A DNA stretch of 44,326 bases, taken from the NCBI GenBank assembly GCA_900544815.1, contig UQWT01000010.1, positions 1-44,326 of the forward strand, in the 5' to 3' direction. This DNA comes from an uncultured Bacteroidales bacterium. GTDB lineage: Bacteria > Bacteroidota > Bacteroidia > Bacteroidales > UBA932. Of this stretch, positions 34,286 through 42,933 are shown in pieces. The notes beneath the pieces were generated by a model that had not been told where the DNA came from, ran no database searches, and saw nothing but the letters and a program-made list of their open reading frames with translations. Every line of letters starts with the position of its first letter. Position 1 is the first letter of the stretch. The position numbers and the translations under genes were made by a program.

Positions 34286-35416
34286 AGAGTCTTCAACATA
34301 GAAAACCAACTGGATGAGGGAATGTTCCTTTTTGGGGCACGCCAAGTGGGGAAATCCACCCTCTTGCAGGAACGTTTCCCAGATGCCATCTACTATGACT
34401 TGCTGATAAACAATGTCAGGAAGGCATTTAAGCGCAATCCGGATTCATTCCGACAGGCCTTGCTTGCCAAACCTGCCGGTACGCTGGTGATTGTGGACGA
34501 AATCCAGAAGGTGCCCGAGCTACTGGATTCCGTACACTGGCTGATGGTGAACCGTGGCTTGCATTTCATCCTTAGCGGCTCAAGCGCTCGTAAACTTAAG
34601 AAATCCGGGGCCAATACACTCGGAGGCAGGGCGAATACCAGGACATTGTTCCCTCTGGTTTGGAAGGAAGTTACAGACTTTCAGATAGACAAAGCTGTTC
34701 AGAACGGAATGATTCCCCGTCACTATATGGTAGATGATGCCACGGACCGCTTGGAAGGCTATGTGGAAGTCTATCTCCGTGAAGAAATCCGGGATGAAGC
34801 TGCTGTCCAGGACGTAGAGGCATTTGAGCAATTTATGGAAGCCGCCGCTATTTCGGATGGAGAGATGATCAATTACTCCAATATCGCCAGTGACTGCGGC
34901 GTAGCGGCAAAGACGGTCAAGGCTTATTATCAGATACTGAAGGATACCTTGATGGGATATGAAATTCCAGCATACACAAAAGTCATCAAGCGGAAAGTGG
35001 TCCAGGCACCCAAATTCTACTATTTCGATGTTGGGCTTGCGAATTATCTGATGGGCCGGCACCACTTAAGACGAGGTTCCGATGATTACGGCCACGCCTT
35101 TGAACACTTTGTAATGCAGGAAATCATAGCCTATCGCGGATATTGTCGCCGCAGGGAGAAGATTTCCTACTGGCATACTTACAATAATCTGGAAGTAGAT
35201 GCCATCATCGGAGATGCAAAGGTTGCCATTGAAATCAAATCCAGCGAAGAAGTCAAAACCCGCCACAAGAACGGACTAAAAGCCTTTAAGGAGGAGCATC
35301 CTGATTGTAGGCTGATTCTCGTCTCGCTTGACCCGATCACAAAGCCATCCGGAGAAATAGAACTCATCTACGTGGATGATTTCCTGAAAATGCTGTGGAA
35401 CGGTGAAATATTCTGA
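34277..35416 (+). CDS. AAA-type ATPase with DUF4143 domain
   Basis: 379 residues. Walker A is GARQVGKST (20-28) and Walker B ends VIVDE (Asp74-Glu75). The sensor-like FILSGSSARKLKK and the GRANTRTLFPLVWKE segment are typical of this ATPase group. The DUF4143 part (about 165-379) contains a PD-(D/E)XK-like core, Asp308 (EVDAII) and Glu319-x-Lys321. Function is unknown; members are patchily distributed and often look horizontally acquired. Codons here use more C and G at third positions than the neighbours. The gene stands alone with its own promoter, between unrelated operons, and is followed by gene debris. Both facts fit acquisition. Confidence 0.88.
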   Translation: MYKRVFNIENQLDEGMFLFGARQVGKSTLLQERFPDAIYYDLLINNVRKAFKRNPDSFRQALLAKPAGTLVIVDEIQKVPELLDSVHWLMVNRGLHFILSGSSARKLKKSGANTLGGRANTRTLFPLVWKEVTDFQIDKAVQNGMIPRHYMVDDATDRLEGYVEVYLREEIRDEAAVQDVEAFEQFMEAAAISDGEMINYSNIASDCGVAAKTVKAYYQILKDTLMGYEIPAYTKVIKRKVVQAPKFYYFDVGLANYLMGRHHLRRGSDDYGHAFEHFVMQEIIAYRGYCRRREKISYWHTYNNLEVDAIIGDAKVAIEIKSSEEVKTRHKNGLKAFKEEHPDCRLILVSLDPITKPSGEIELIYVDDFLKMLWNGEIF

Positions 35417-35645
35417 TGTGCTTATGCTTTCTATGAATGATACCATAACGCTGGGGCAGCGAGTGGACGTGAGAAAAGCGCTGAACCTGCGGACGATGTT
35501 CAAGGAGACCGGAAAAGAGAGGATTGATGTCCGGACCATTTTGAACGAGGACGCTCCTGTGTTTCCGTACGTATGGGAGAAGATAGCTCCAAAGATTGAA
35601 GTATTACCGCTTGTGGCCTATAACAGTGCATTTGACATTGGCTGA
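35403..35645 (+). pseudogene. Fragment of a DnaQ-like 3'-5' exonuclease
   Basis: This frame overlaps the ATPase end by 14 bp. Its last 34 residues (from about base 35538) contain EDAPVFPYVWEKIAPKIE and LPLVAYNSAFDIG, the internal motif of bacterial DEDD exonucleases (normally ...PLVAHNSAFD...). His is replaced by Tyr, and the protein stops right after FDIG, where over half of the domain should follow. The first 45 residues are not recognisable. I read it as debris left by a recombination event next to the ATPase. Confidence 0.5.
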
Positions 35646-35721
35646 AGAATATCGTCCCTTTATAACTGTAAATGATTATGCTTTGCTCACTCTTTGTAAA
35701 ACACTGCCTATTTTTTACATT

Positions 35722-36600
35722 TTAGAATATAATAGACTTTACATTATGGATCTGGTAGTTTCTCATGGATTCTATATTGGGTTCTGTGCCGGTAAAGATT
35801 TTAAATGCGGGTACGGCCTGCCTGAGCAACCACTCTTTGCCGGATATATAAAGGTCTTTCTCATTGTATAGTGTTGAGAATGCGGGGTTTGCATAGTTTG
35901 CCTCCAAAAGAGGTTGAGGGTTGGCCAAAAGTTGTTCCCGCATATTGCCGGCCTCTTTAGGGATGGTGTAAATTACCATATCTGTACGTGACAGTATTAG
36001 TGAGACTGCTTGGTAATCGTTTATGCTACAGAAAGATGCTAAGTGTGCCGCGCCGTTTTGTCTGCAAAAGAGGGTGTTTATTCCGGTGCAAAAACTGCTC
36101 ATGTTGGTCCTGTTTATTACGCTTAGCTCTATTCCGCAATCAGCAACGGCCATAGCTGCCGCCTTTCCGGCCCCGCCTGCTCCCACTACTGCAATATGTT
36201 TAAGCTCTTTTTGCTTCCCGACAATTTCTATTATGCTCTTTACCCCCATGTAATCTGAATTATACGAGCGCAGCTCTTTCTGCCGGTCATCCTTTACCAA
36301 TATGTTGGCGCAGCGGAGAAAGGAGGATATTTTGTCGGGAAGAAAAGTAAAGCCGTATTCTTTGAAAAGTTCTAAGACCTCCGGGCTGAACAGCTGTTCT
36401 TTAAATGGTGCCGTTATGTTTATCCCTTTGTAGTTGCCGCCGAGGAAGCAGGTGAGGGCATCTATGATATTGTCTTTTTGTATTAGGGTATAGGTGGATT
36501 CCTTCAACTCCTTATTGATGCTGTTTTGGTATGCTGCCTTAAAAAGGGCAGGGCTTTTTGAGTGCGAGATTGGGTTTCCTATTAGTGCGAATTCTGCCAT
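35722..36600 (-). CDS. aroE: Shikimate dehydrogenase
   Basis: Reduces 3-dehydroshikimate with NADPH in aromatic amino-acid synthesis. The 292-residue protein has the substrate Ser motif ISHSKSPALF (11-20), catalytic Lys67 in NITAPFKE, Asp116 in NSDYMGV, the Rossmann glycine loop GAGGAGKAA (140-148) and an NADP-type NRT. It is slightly longer than many homologues. It begins 12 nt after the ABC permease stop, as the last gene of the export operon, which is an unusual partner. Two inverted TTCCCGACAA copies lie within it (36215-36224, 36332-36341). Confidence 0.93.
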   Translation of the reverse strand: MAEFALIGNPISHSKSPALFKAAYQNSINKELKESTYTLIQKDNIIDALTCFLGGNYKGINITAPFKEQLFSPEVLELFKEYGFTFLPDKISSFLRCANILVKDDRQKELRSYNSDYMGVKSIIEIVGKQKELKHIAVVGAGGAGKAAAMAVADCGIELSVINRTNMSSFCTGINTLFCRQNGAAHLASFCSINDYQAVSLILSRTDMVIYTIPKEAGNMREQLLANPQPLLEANYANPAFSTLYNEKDLYISGKEWLLRQAVPAFKIFTGTEPNIESMRNYQIHNVKSIIF

Positions 36601-36612
36601 TTTTTTATTGCT

Positions 36613-38976
36613 TTAGTTTGAAAGATCCTTTAATAGTGTAAGTTTGCGGTGCCTGTAAACGAATATTGCAATGCAAAAGTAGACGGCACACTGCATAAAC
36701 AGAACGGTAAGCTCGTGACTTATTGAGTGGAACGAGGCTCCCAATGTGTTGAGTTTTATAAAGAGCTTTATGAATGGAGACGACGGGAACAGATAGTAAA
36801 AGAGGTCGCTCCAGAACCATGGTATCTGATTTGCCGGGAACGACATCCCCGATATAAATATAAGTCCTACCGAGAAGAAGGGGACATACAGCATTACTCG
36901 CTCGCGGTCTCTAAAGAAGAATGAGCAGGCGCATGCCATGAATCCTGTTGCAAGCAGGAACAGAAATGCGGAGGAGAAGAGCAGCCATTGGTTGCCTAAT
37001 GTAGGTAACTTGAATATTATTGGATATAGTCCCAAAAGGCAGAATGATATTACCCAGAAACCAAGTACAAATGGAACAGCATCTTTAAACAGTGAGAAGA
37101 CAGAGCTGTACTCTGCTCTTTTTGTACCTGCACTGCTTGTAGCCGGACTGCTTGTATCTGCCATGTTTGCATCTGTCCTGTCTGTTGCATATCTTTCTGA
37201 ACTCTCTTTGCATCTGCCTGCGAGTGTTTTTCTGCCTGCAAGGAGTGTTTCGGTGCGGCTGCCAAGGAAATTTCCAAATGTAAGAAGCATTATCTGGAAC
37301 AGAATGAGTGTCATTACAATTGGTAGCAGGAACGAGCCGTAACCGCTGTTTTGATTGTATAATGCTGTTCCTTTTATGCTTACAGAGGGGGCTGATGAGA
37401 GTGCTGCCAAAGTCGCCGGTGGCAGGGTCTTTATAATCTCCTGTCTGTATTCATCGTTGAGCTTCTGCACGGCAACGTTTGATGCCGCCTGCATGTTAAG
37501 GTAGTAGAGGAATGTTGTTGTGGTTTCGTAGAACATTATTGTTCCGCTTTCGCCGTTTGTAACCTTCTCCTCAAAATCTGGCGGAATATATATGATGCCG
37601 CGTACTTTGTGGCTCTTCATAAGCTCTTTGGCCTCGTGAAAGCCAATGGCGGAGCAGGAAACGTTAACAGCTTGTGTTGCATCTATGTATGATATATACT
37701 TGCGGCTCATCTGCGTGTTTGACTTGTCTACAACAGCTACCGGAATCTCTGTAATTATGTTTGGGTCGTACAGCATGTTGTAGAGTATTCCGTATCCGTA
37801 TGTGCCGCCAATCATAAGCATAGCCAATGTATAGATTATAGGGACGGATTTGGTATAGTTTGAACCTCTCTCCTCTGTTGTTGCCTTTTTGAGTATCTTC
37901 TCAAGCCTTGGAAGCATTAGAAGAGCTGCGAGTACAAAGGCCAATAGTGTTGCAAAGTAGATCCATGAATGCTCCAATCCTATGTAGTTATACATGAGAT
38001 TATGCTGTATCTCTGTGAAATACCTAACGGGGAACAGGTATGAGAACCATTGGAACAGAGGATACATCTGGTCTAACGGGAATGTTACTCCGCTAAGTGT
38101 TGCTCCAAGCGCCCCAACAAGCGAAGCGGTGCTTATGGCTATGCTCATTCTCGGAATGCCTATTGCAATAATCATTGCCAACGAGATTGTTGCCAACACA
38201 AACAGTACGCTTGAGATTGTTACAAGGGTAGGGGAGGAGGCGCACGGAATATCTAAGAATACAAAAAATACAAAGTTTGCAAAAAGTGTTTCCGCTAAGA
38301 ATATTCCCATAAGCAGATACACCTTTTTAAGTACTTTGTGCAGGTTGTCTTCTATACCGTTCTGTATGCTTTTGCCAACTGTGTATACAATAAGTGTAAG
38401 TATGATAATCTGAAAGAATACAAAGAAGAACGGATAAGAGATAAAGGTTGTATAGTTGAGATTTGGATTTCCTATCGCCGCCACTTTTAGTGTTGCAGGC
38501 ATTACAACAGCTTTGGCCATACTCTCGTCCAAACCGCTTCCAATAACCCGTTCTGCTATGAAGTGTGCTTTGTATGTGCTTAGGACCGTGGTGAATGCGC
38601 GGTTAACCTCTCCGCCAACTGCTAACATGCCATAATGGAAATAGAAATTAAGCACAGGCTCTTTTTTGTTATACAGATCCTTCTCGTAATTGCTTGGGAT
38701 AACAAAATAGCCGTATATATCCATATTCTGCAGTGCCTCTCTTGCCTTATTTTCATCCAAGTAGTGATGCGCCTGTGCAAGATTAAAGCTTGGCGACGCC
38801 TGCACCATTCTTATCACCTCTCTGCTCTCCGCAGAATTATCCTTGTCAACCACTCCAACAGGGAGATTCTCCAACTGCCCGTTACCAAATATGGTGGTTA
38901 AGAACAGCAGCGAGAACAGTGGTAGAAGTATGGCTAATGTTATGGATAACTTATTCTCTTCCCAAAGTCTGTACAT
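36613..38976 (-). CDS. Double ABC-2-type membrane permease (two permeases fused)
   Basis: The 787-residue protein starts at ATG 38976; an in-frame TTG at 38985 is less likely. It is an internal duplication. Each half has an N-terminal membrane helix, a large extracytoplasmic domain opening with the same motif (VGVVDKDNSAESREVI near 40; VAVVDKSNTQMSRKYI near 430), and then about five membrane helices. In the YbhSR type these are two separate genes. Between the halves lies a basic linker. In the second half a Thr/Ser/Ala-rich cytoplasmic insertion (about 590-640) precedes the last helices. No nucleotide-binding domain is fused or encoded nearby. Together with HlyD and TolC partners it likely exports small molecules or lipids. 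Confidence 0.85.
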   Translation of the reverse strand: MYRLWEENKLSITLAILLPLFSLLFLTTIFGNGQLENLPVGVVDKDNSAESREVIRMVQASPSFNLAQAHHYLDENKAREALQNMDIYGYFVIPSNYEKDLYNKKEPVLNFYFHYGMLAVGGEVNRAFTTVLSTYKAHFIAERVIGSGLDESMAKAVVMPATLKVAAIGNPNLNYTTFISYPFFFVFFQIIILTLIVYTVGKSIQNGIEDNLHKVLKKVYLLMGIFLAETLFANFVFFVFLDIPCASSPTLVTISSVLFVLATISLAMIIAIGIPRMSIAISTASLVGALGATLSGVTFPLDQMYPLFQWFSYLFPVRYFTEIQHNLMYNYIGLEHSWIYFATLLAFVLAALLMLPRLEKILKKATTEERGSNYTKSVPIIYTLAMLMIGGTYGYGILYNMLYDPNIITEIPVAVVDKSNTQMSRKYISYIDATQAVNVSCSAIGFHEAKELMKSHKVRGIIYIPPDFEEKVTNGESGTIMFYETTTTFLYYLNMQAASNVAVQKLNDEYRQEIIKTLPPATLAALSSAPSVSIKGTALYNQNSGYGSFLLPIVMTLILFQIMLLTFGNFLGSRTETLLAGRKTLAGRCKESSERYATDRTDANMADTSSPATSSAGTKRAEYSSVFSLFKDAVPFVLGFWVISFCLLGLYPIIFKLPTLGNQWLLFSSAFLFLLATGFMACACSFFFRDRERVMLYVPFFSVGLIFISGMSFPANQIPWFWSDLFYYLFPSSPFIKLFIKLNTLGASFHSISHELTVLFMQCAVYFCIAIFVYRHRKLTLLKDLSN

Positions 38977-38995
38977 ACAAATCAATTATTTTTTT

Positions 38996-39006
38996 CTTCC
39001 CGACAA
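38996..39006 (+). repeat. Intergenic copy of the over-represented 11-mer CTTCCCGACAA
   Basis: This is the only exact copy outside a gene, in the gap between hlyD and the permease gene. Other 11-mer copies: 2112-2122 (reverse), 2195-2205, 17581-17591, 29700-29710, 36214-36224 and 36332-36342 (reverse). Copies with only the decamer TTCCCGACAA: 9672-9681, 17311-17320 (reverse) and 23197-23206. A short palindrome (AATATCC/GGATATT, 39005-39021) abuts this copy. Confidence 0.85.
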
Positions 39007-39067
39007 ATATCCTCAGGATATTCCAGTTTGGAAAGATGGTTGGTTATAAGCGGAATTTATAGAGCTT

Positions 39068-40081
39068 CTAATTTCGTTTTGAACGGGGAACCTCTATTAG
39101 TACGCTCATCCCCGGTCTCAATCCCTTTTCTATATATTTTTTATCTATTGGTGATGCCTTTACTTTAAAGGTTGCCATATCGTATGTGCCGGATTGCTTA
39201 GTTGAACGCCACGTGGCAAAGCTGCCGAGCGGGCTTATGTAGAATATTCTAAACTCTACATTATCTTCTCCAATTGCCGGTACATTGCCTTTGAATGTGC
39301 CTCCCATTTTGAATTGCGGCAGGTAATCCTCCGTAACATTAATTACAACGTAGCAGCTGTCTAAGTTTGTTATGCTCATTATTGGTGAGCCAGGCATAAC
39401 AAGTTCCCCCACAGATGGATATACAGCAGAGATCTGTCCGTGTACCGGAGCTGTAAGTTTAGAATCTTTGAGCAGCGCCTCAACCTGTTTTACCTGTCCT
39501 TGTGCAGCTGCTACCATTGCCTTGGATGCATCGCGGTCCTCTAATTGAGCCCCTTCAACCGCCATATTGTATTGTGAATGTGTTGCTGCTTCTGCTGCTG
39601 TTGCCGATGCAGCCAAGGCTGCAACTTCATCTCTTTTTTGTGATGTTACAACCCCATCTTTGTATAGTTTCTCTATTCTGGAGAGTGTAGCTAAGGCAAG
39701 CTCATTTTGAGCTTTTGCAGACATCCAAGCCTGTTTGGCAGCCTCTATTACCTGTTTTCTTGCCCCTTTATCAATTTTCTTGTTCTGGTGGGATGCTACG
39801 GTTTCCATGGCAGATGCTGTTTGCAGAAGGGCATCTGTCTGCAGGCTGCTAATAAACACAAGCGTGTCGTTTATAGATACGTTGTCTCCTTCGTTTACAT
39901 AGAATCTGTCTATACGTCCAAGTAGTTTCCCGGAGATCTTTATAACTTCGGACTCTATCTGTCCCTGCAGGACCATTGATCTGTGCCTGTTTATGTAGAT
40001 TCCTGCTAATGATACACCGCCAATTAGCACTATTACAATTATTACTGCGCTTAGCAGTGTTAGTTTTTGTTTATTTGTCAT
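39068..40081 (-). CDS. HlyD-family membrane fusion protein
   Basis: Periplasmic adaptor linking an inner-membrane exporter to TolC. The 337-residue protein has one N-terminal membrane anchor (about 8-30), a biotinyl-lipoyl-like half motif (GKLLGRIDRFYVNEGDNVSINDTL, read in two parts around residue 60), a long alpha-helical coiled coil (about 80-200), the return half (LTAPVHGQISAVYPSVGE) and a C-terminal beta-barrel. It lies 31 nt after the tolC-like gene and upstream of the permease. Confidence 0.93.
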   Translation of the reverse strand: MTNKQKLTLLSAVIIVIVLIGGVSLAGIYINRHRSMVLQGQIESEVIKISGKLLGRIDRFYVNEGDNVSINDTLVFISSLQTDALLQTASAMETVASHQNKKIDKGARKQVIEAAKQAWMSAKAQNELALATLSRIEKLYKDGVVTSQKRDEVAALAASATAAEAATHSQYNMAVEGAQLEDRDASKAMVAAAQGQVKQVEALLKDSKLTAPVHGQISAVYPSVGELVMPGSPIMSITNLDSCYVVINVTEDYLPQFKMGGTFKGNVPAIGEDNVEFRIFYISPLGSFATWRSTKQSGTYDMATFKVKASPIDKKYIEKGLRPGMSVLIEVPRSKRN

Positions 40082-40112
40082 TTTGTTTACTATTATCGTT
40101 TTTTACAGATTC

Positions 40113-41672
40113 TTAGTTGACGCTCTCAACAAACTCGTATCCTATACCGCATATAACCATTAAGTTGGCCAATGATACGCTGTATTGGTATTTGGCAAGT
40201 GAGGTGGCAAGTTTTGCATTTGACAAGGCTGTCTGGGCTGTAACAACATCGTTGGCTGTTGACATTCCCTCTTTAAAGCTTTTTTGTCTTATCTCTATAA
40301 GCTCGTTGCAGAGTTGGAGTGTGGTCTGCAATGTCTTTAGGTTATACATTGCATCTTCTGCTTGTGTAAGGTAGCTCCTTACGCCGAGTGTAATCTGGTC
40401 ATATGTCTTGTCTTTGGTTATCTCAGCTTCCGTTATGGCTTTGTCTGCCAACTTTATATTCGCCTCTCTGCTCAGACCGTCGAACAGATTCCAAGACAGG
40501 CCGGCTCCCAAAACTGTTTTTGGGGATATATATCCGGGCAGGTGGTATGAATAAAGATTCTGTTTGGCAAAAACGGCAATATTCGGCATATATCCGCTTG
40601 CTGCTATCTTGCGCTGGTTCTTAAGTGAACTCTTTTTTAACTCTATGGCCTTTAGCGCTTTGGAGTTCTGGTGCACTAAGTTGTTAAAATATTCTTCGTC
40701 GGGAAGCAGATTGGTAGTATTTGCATAATCTGTTACCGGGTTAATGAGCGAAATGCGGGCGGTACTGTCATCTATCTTGAGCAGGTTCTTTATGGCTTTG
40801 TCTACCACGCTTACAGAGTTTTTGGCACTCTCAAATTCTCTTGCGGCATTCTCTGCTGCAACTTGTGCCGTAAGCAGTTCGGCTTTGTTTATCATTCCTG
40901 CATCTTTAAGCTTTAGTGCATCGTTATACAGAAGTGTCATGGTTTTAACATTCTCCTCCTTAACCTCTACAACATGCATGCTCAGTTTTAGGGTATAATA
41001 TGCGTTTATAAGAAGTAATGTTTGGTTGTCGTAGGTAAGATCTCTAAGATTTTCCGCCTGTTCAATCATCAACTTTCCTATCTTGGATGAGAAGATTCTT
41101 TTACCTCCTGTAAATACCGGCCATGATGCCATAACATCCATGGATGCAACGTTCTTGTCTATTATTGGAACGGTTAGTGTTGAGGCGCTGAGTGCCGATG
41201 CAAATTCGTTGATTGTTGTTCCTACCTTTTGTATTATCCCTATGATCTGCTCCTGCCCTAAGTGTGGAAAGAGTTTTTCCAATATGCCTGCCAGTTCCTG
41301 CGATGTTGGCAGACTACCGCCCAATGCCTCCTTTATGGGGGTTAGTACGTTACCGTCTTCGCTTATGAGTTTGCCCATGTTGTTGCGACTCTCTATGTTT
41401 TGGGACATGTGTGCATACATGCCGCTTGCCGAAAGGTGCGGAAACCACAGTGCGTTGAGTTTCTGATTTGTTGCCTTTGCCATCTCAACTGCGTTGTCTG
41501 CCTGTTTTATTGTATTGTTGTGGGCATTGAGTATCTGCAGGGCGTCTGATAATGTTAGCTCTATATTGTTATACTCAATTTTATTATCCTTCTCTGTTAT
41601 ATGTGCATTACCTACTACGGTAACAGATAGTAATGTTGCTGTAGTGAGCGCTATGTATCTTTTTATGAACAT
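40113..41672 (-). CDS. TolC-family outer-membrane efflux protein
   Basis: 519 residues with signal peptide (about 1-23, VGNA-HI). The two OEP repeats are rich in long helices. The family's start ELTLSDALQILNAHNNTIKQA and the equivalent TLGVRSYLTQAEDAMYNLK in the second repeat are visible. It forms the outer-membrane channel for the adaptor and permease encoded downstream. First gene of the operon, with a promoter-like sequence about 120 nt upstream. A variant oligomer TCGTCGGGAAG lies at 40696-40706. Confidence 0.93.
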   Translation of the reverse strand: MFIKRYIALTTATLLSVTVVGNAHITEKDNKIEYNNIELTLSDALQILNAHNNTIKQADNAVEMAKATNQKLNALWFPHLSASGMYAHMSQNIESRNNMGKLISEDGNVLTPIKEALGGSLPTSQELAGILEKLFPHLGQEQIIGIIQKVGTTINEFASALSASTLTVPIIDKNVASMDVMASWPVFTGGKRIFSSKIGKLMIEQAENLRDLTYDNQTLLLINAYYTLKLSMHVVEVKEENVKTMTLLYNDALKLKDAGMINKAELLTAQVAAENAAREFESAKNSVSVVDKAIKNLLKIDDSTARISLINPVTDYANTTNLLPDEEYFNNLVHQNSKALKAIELKKSSLKNQRKIAASGYMPNIAVFAKQNLYSYHLPGYISPKTVLGAGLSWNLFDGLSREANIKLADKAITEAEITKDKTYDQITLGVRSYLTQAEDAMYNLKTLQTTLQLCNELIEIRQKSFKEGMSTANDVVTAQTALSNAKLATSLAKYQYSVSLANLMVICGIGYEFVESVN

Positions 41673-41704
41673 CTTGTGTTGTTTAGTTAATCAATAACTT
41701 AGTA

Positions 41705-41823
41705 TATATCATCTGTGATGTATATATATTGTTTACTATGGATTATAAATTTAATACACTAATAACAATAATAAGTGAATTTATGATGGCGACAAAGTTA
41801 CGAAACAGTTTCAAAAAGCGCAA
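41705..41823 (-). promoter_or_regulatory. Probable promoter region of the TolC-HlyD-permease operon
   Basis: On the minus strand TTG (41823-41821) is followed after 20 nt by TAACTTTG (41800-41793), a consensus -7 box. Between it and the gene lies an imperfect palindrome, ATATATCATC against GATGTATATAT (from 41705), which could bind a regulator. Together with the next two entries this covers the 367-nt gap 41673-42039. Confidence 0.5.
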
Positions 41824-41837
41824 TTTAGTTTTGTATC

Positions 41838-42020
41838 TCAACATATGAGGGTCCGGTACTCCACTCCCAAAGTGAATCCGGCTCCTTCGTCGTCAGCAAG
41901 ATGGATTAGATCCGCAACGCTGTGGATATACGTGCGGACTATGTGGCCAAACCTAAACCTTTCTGAAAGTGTGTTGTTTGTGTGCCGTATTTTCAGTAAC
42001 TTTGCTTCGCTAAATTGGGA
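41838..42020 (-). other. 60-codon open frame without a start codon, possible gene remnant
   Basis: Read on the minus strand the frame is open from a stop at 42021-42023 to a TGA at 41838-41840. It encodes a well-mixed, protein-like sequence including SERFRFGHIVRTYIHSVAD and DDEGAGFTLGVEYRTL. There is no ATG and no upstream continuation. The local base composition is richer in G and C than the flanking gap. I do not recognise a family. It could be the tail of a decayed gene or coincidence. Confidence 0.3.
41974..42004 (+). promoter_or_regulatory. Promoter of the aspartyl-protease-like gene
   Basis: TTG (41974-41976) followed after 20 nt by TAACTTTG (41997-42004), an exact -7 consensus match, 35 nt before the ATG at 42040. 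Confidence 0.65.
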
Positions 42021-42039
42021 TTAACACGCATTAACTGAT

Positions 42040-42933
42040 ATGAAACACTTGTTTTCAACTTTCTTTATTCTGCTTCAGAGTGCTCTTCTCCACGCTCAAG
42101 AACACAACTTTGAGTTCATTTCCAATCACATTTATCTGAATGCGGAGGTGAACGGAAAGCCTGCACGGTTGGTTTTCGATACTGGTTCCGCTGATGTATA
42201 TCTGGACAGCACATGGCTTTCTGAAAGTGGAATCAAGTATGCACAGATGGGAAATGCTATGGTGCGAGGAGCAGGAAATGAAGCCAAGAAAACAACGCTT
42301 ATATTCTCCGGAGTCATTATTTCGATGAAAGGAAAGGAATACACGCCTCAAATGGTTCCGGTCATTGATTTGCGAGCCATACTTGGTGACAAGGCAGATG
42401 GAATCTTCGGTCTTAAAGACCTGAAAGGGAAAGTGATTACCATCGATTACAAAAATAGTAAATTAATACTGTCGGATAAGTTTACGACAGACCAGATAAA
42501 AGGCTTTACACGCATTCCAATAGATATTGACAAAAATCATACAGGGCGCATCTTGATTCCCATAGAAGTTACAGTTTCTTCGGGTAAGGTTATTTCCGGC
42601 AAAGCGCTGCTGGATATCGGCTCAGGTCAGAGCCTCAATTTCACCAGCAAGGCTGCTGCCAAATATGGATTGGACAAGCTTCAGGACAAAGTCCATTTTC
42701 ACTATGAGCATGGAGGTGTGGGCGGAGAATCAGGCGGTTATGAGTTTGATATCAATAAAATTACGACGGGTGATATCCTGCTCTTTCAAGGCAAAGCCCG
42801 ATATAGCACAGACCATTCAGGAGCGATGGCAAGCGATGAGTATATAGCTGTCGTAGGAAATGAAATATGGCAGCATTTTACCGTCATTATTGACTTAAAC
42901 AAGTCTGGATTATATTTAAAGGAGAACCTATAA
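42040..42933 (+). CDS. Secreted retropepsin-like aspartyl protease
   Basis: 297 residues with a signal peptide (cleavage near LHAQ-EH, residue 20). There are two pseudo-symmetric halves. The first has FDTGSADVYLDS with Asp47-Thr-Gly, the second LLDIGSGQSLNFTS with Asp192-Ile-Gly. Both give the Asp-x-Gly pair needed for an aspartyl protease active site, and each is followed by a hydrophobic-glycine element (DGIFGLKDL; YIAVVGNEIW). It is likely a periplasmic or outer-membrane-exposed protease or binding protein. It stands alone with its own promoter, so its substrate cannot be inferred. Confidence 0.82.
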   Translation: MKHLFSTFFILLQSALLHAQEHNFEFISNHIYLNAEVNGKPARLVFDTGSADVYLDSTWLSESGIKYAQMGNAMVRGAGNEAKKTTLIFSGVIISMKGKEYTPQMVPVIDLRAILGDKADGIFGLKDLKGKVITIDYKNSKLILSDKFTTDQIKGFTRIPIDIDKNHTGRILIPIEVTVSSGKVISGKALLDIGSGQSLNFTSKAAAKYGLDKLQDKVHFHYEHGGVGGESGGYEFDINKITTGDILLFQGKARYSTDHSGAMASDEYIAVVGNEIWQHFTVIIDLNKSGLYLKENL

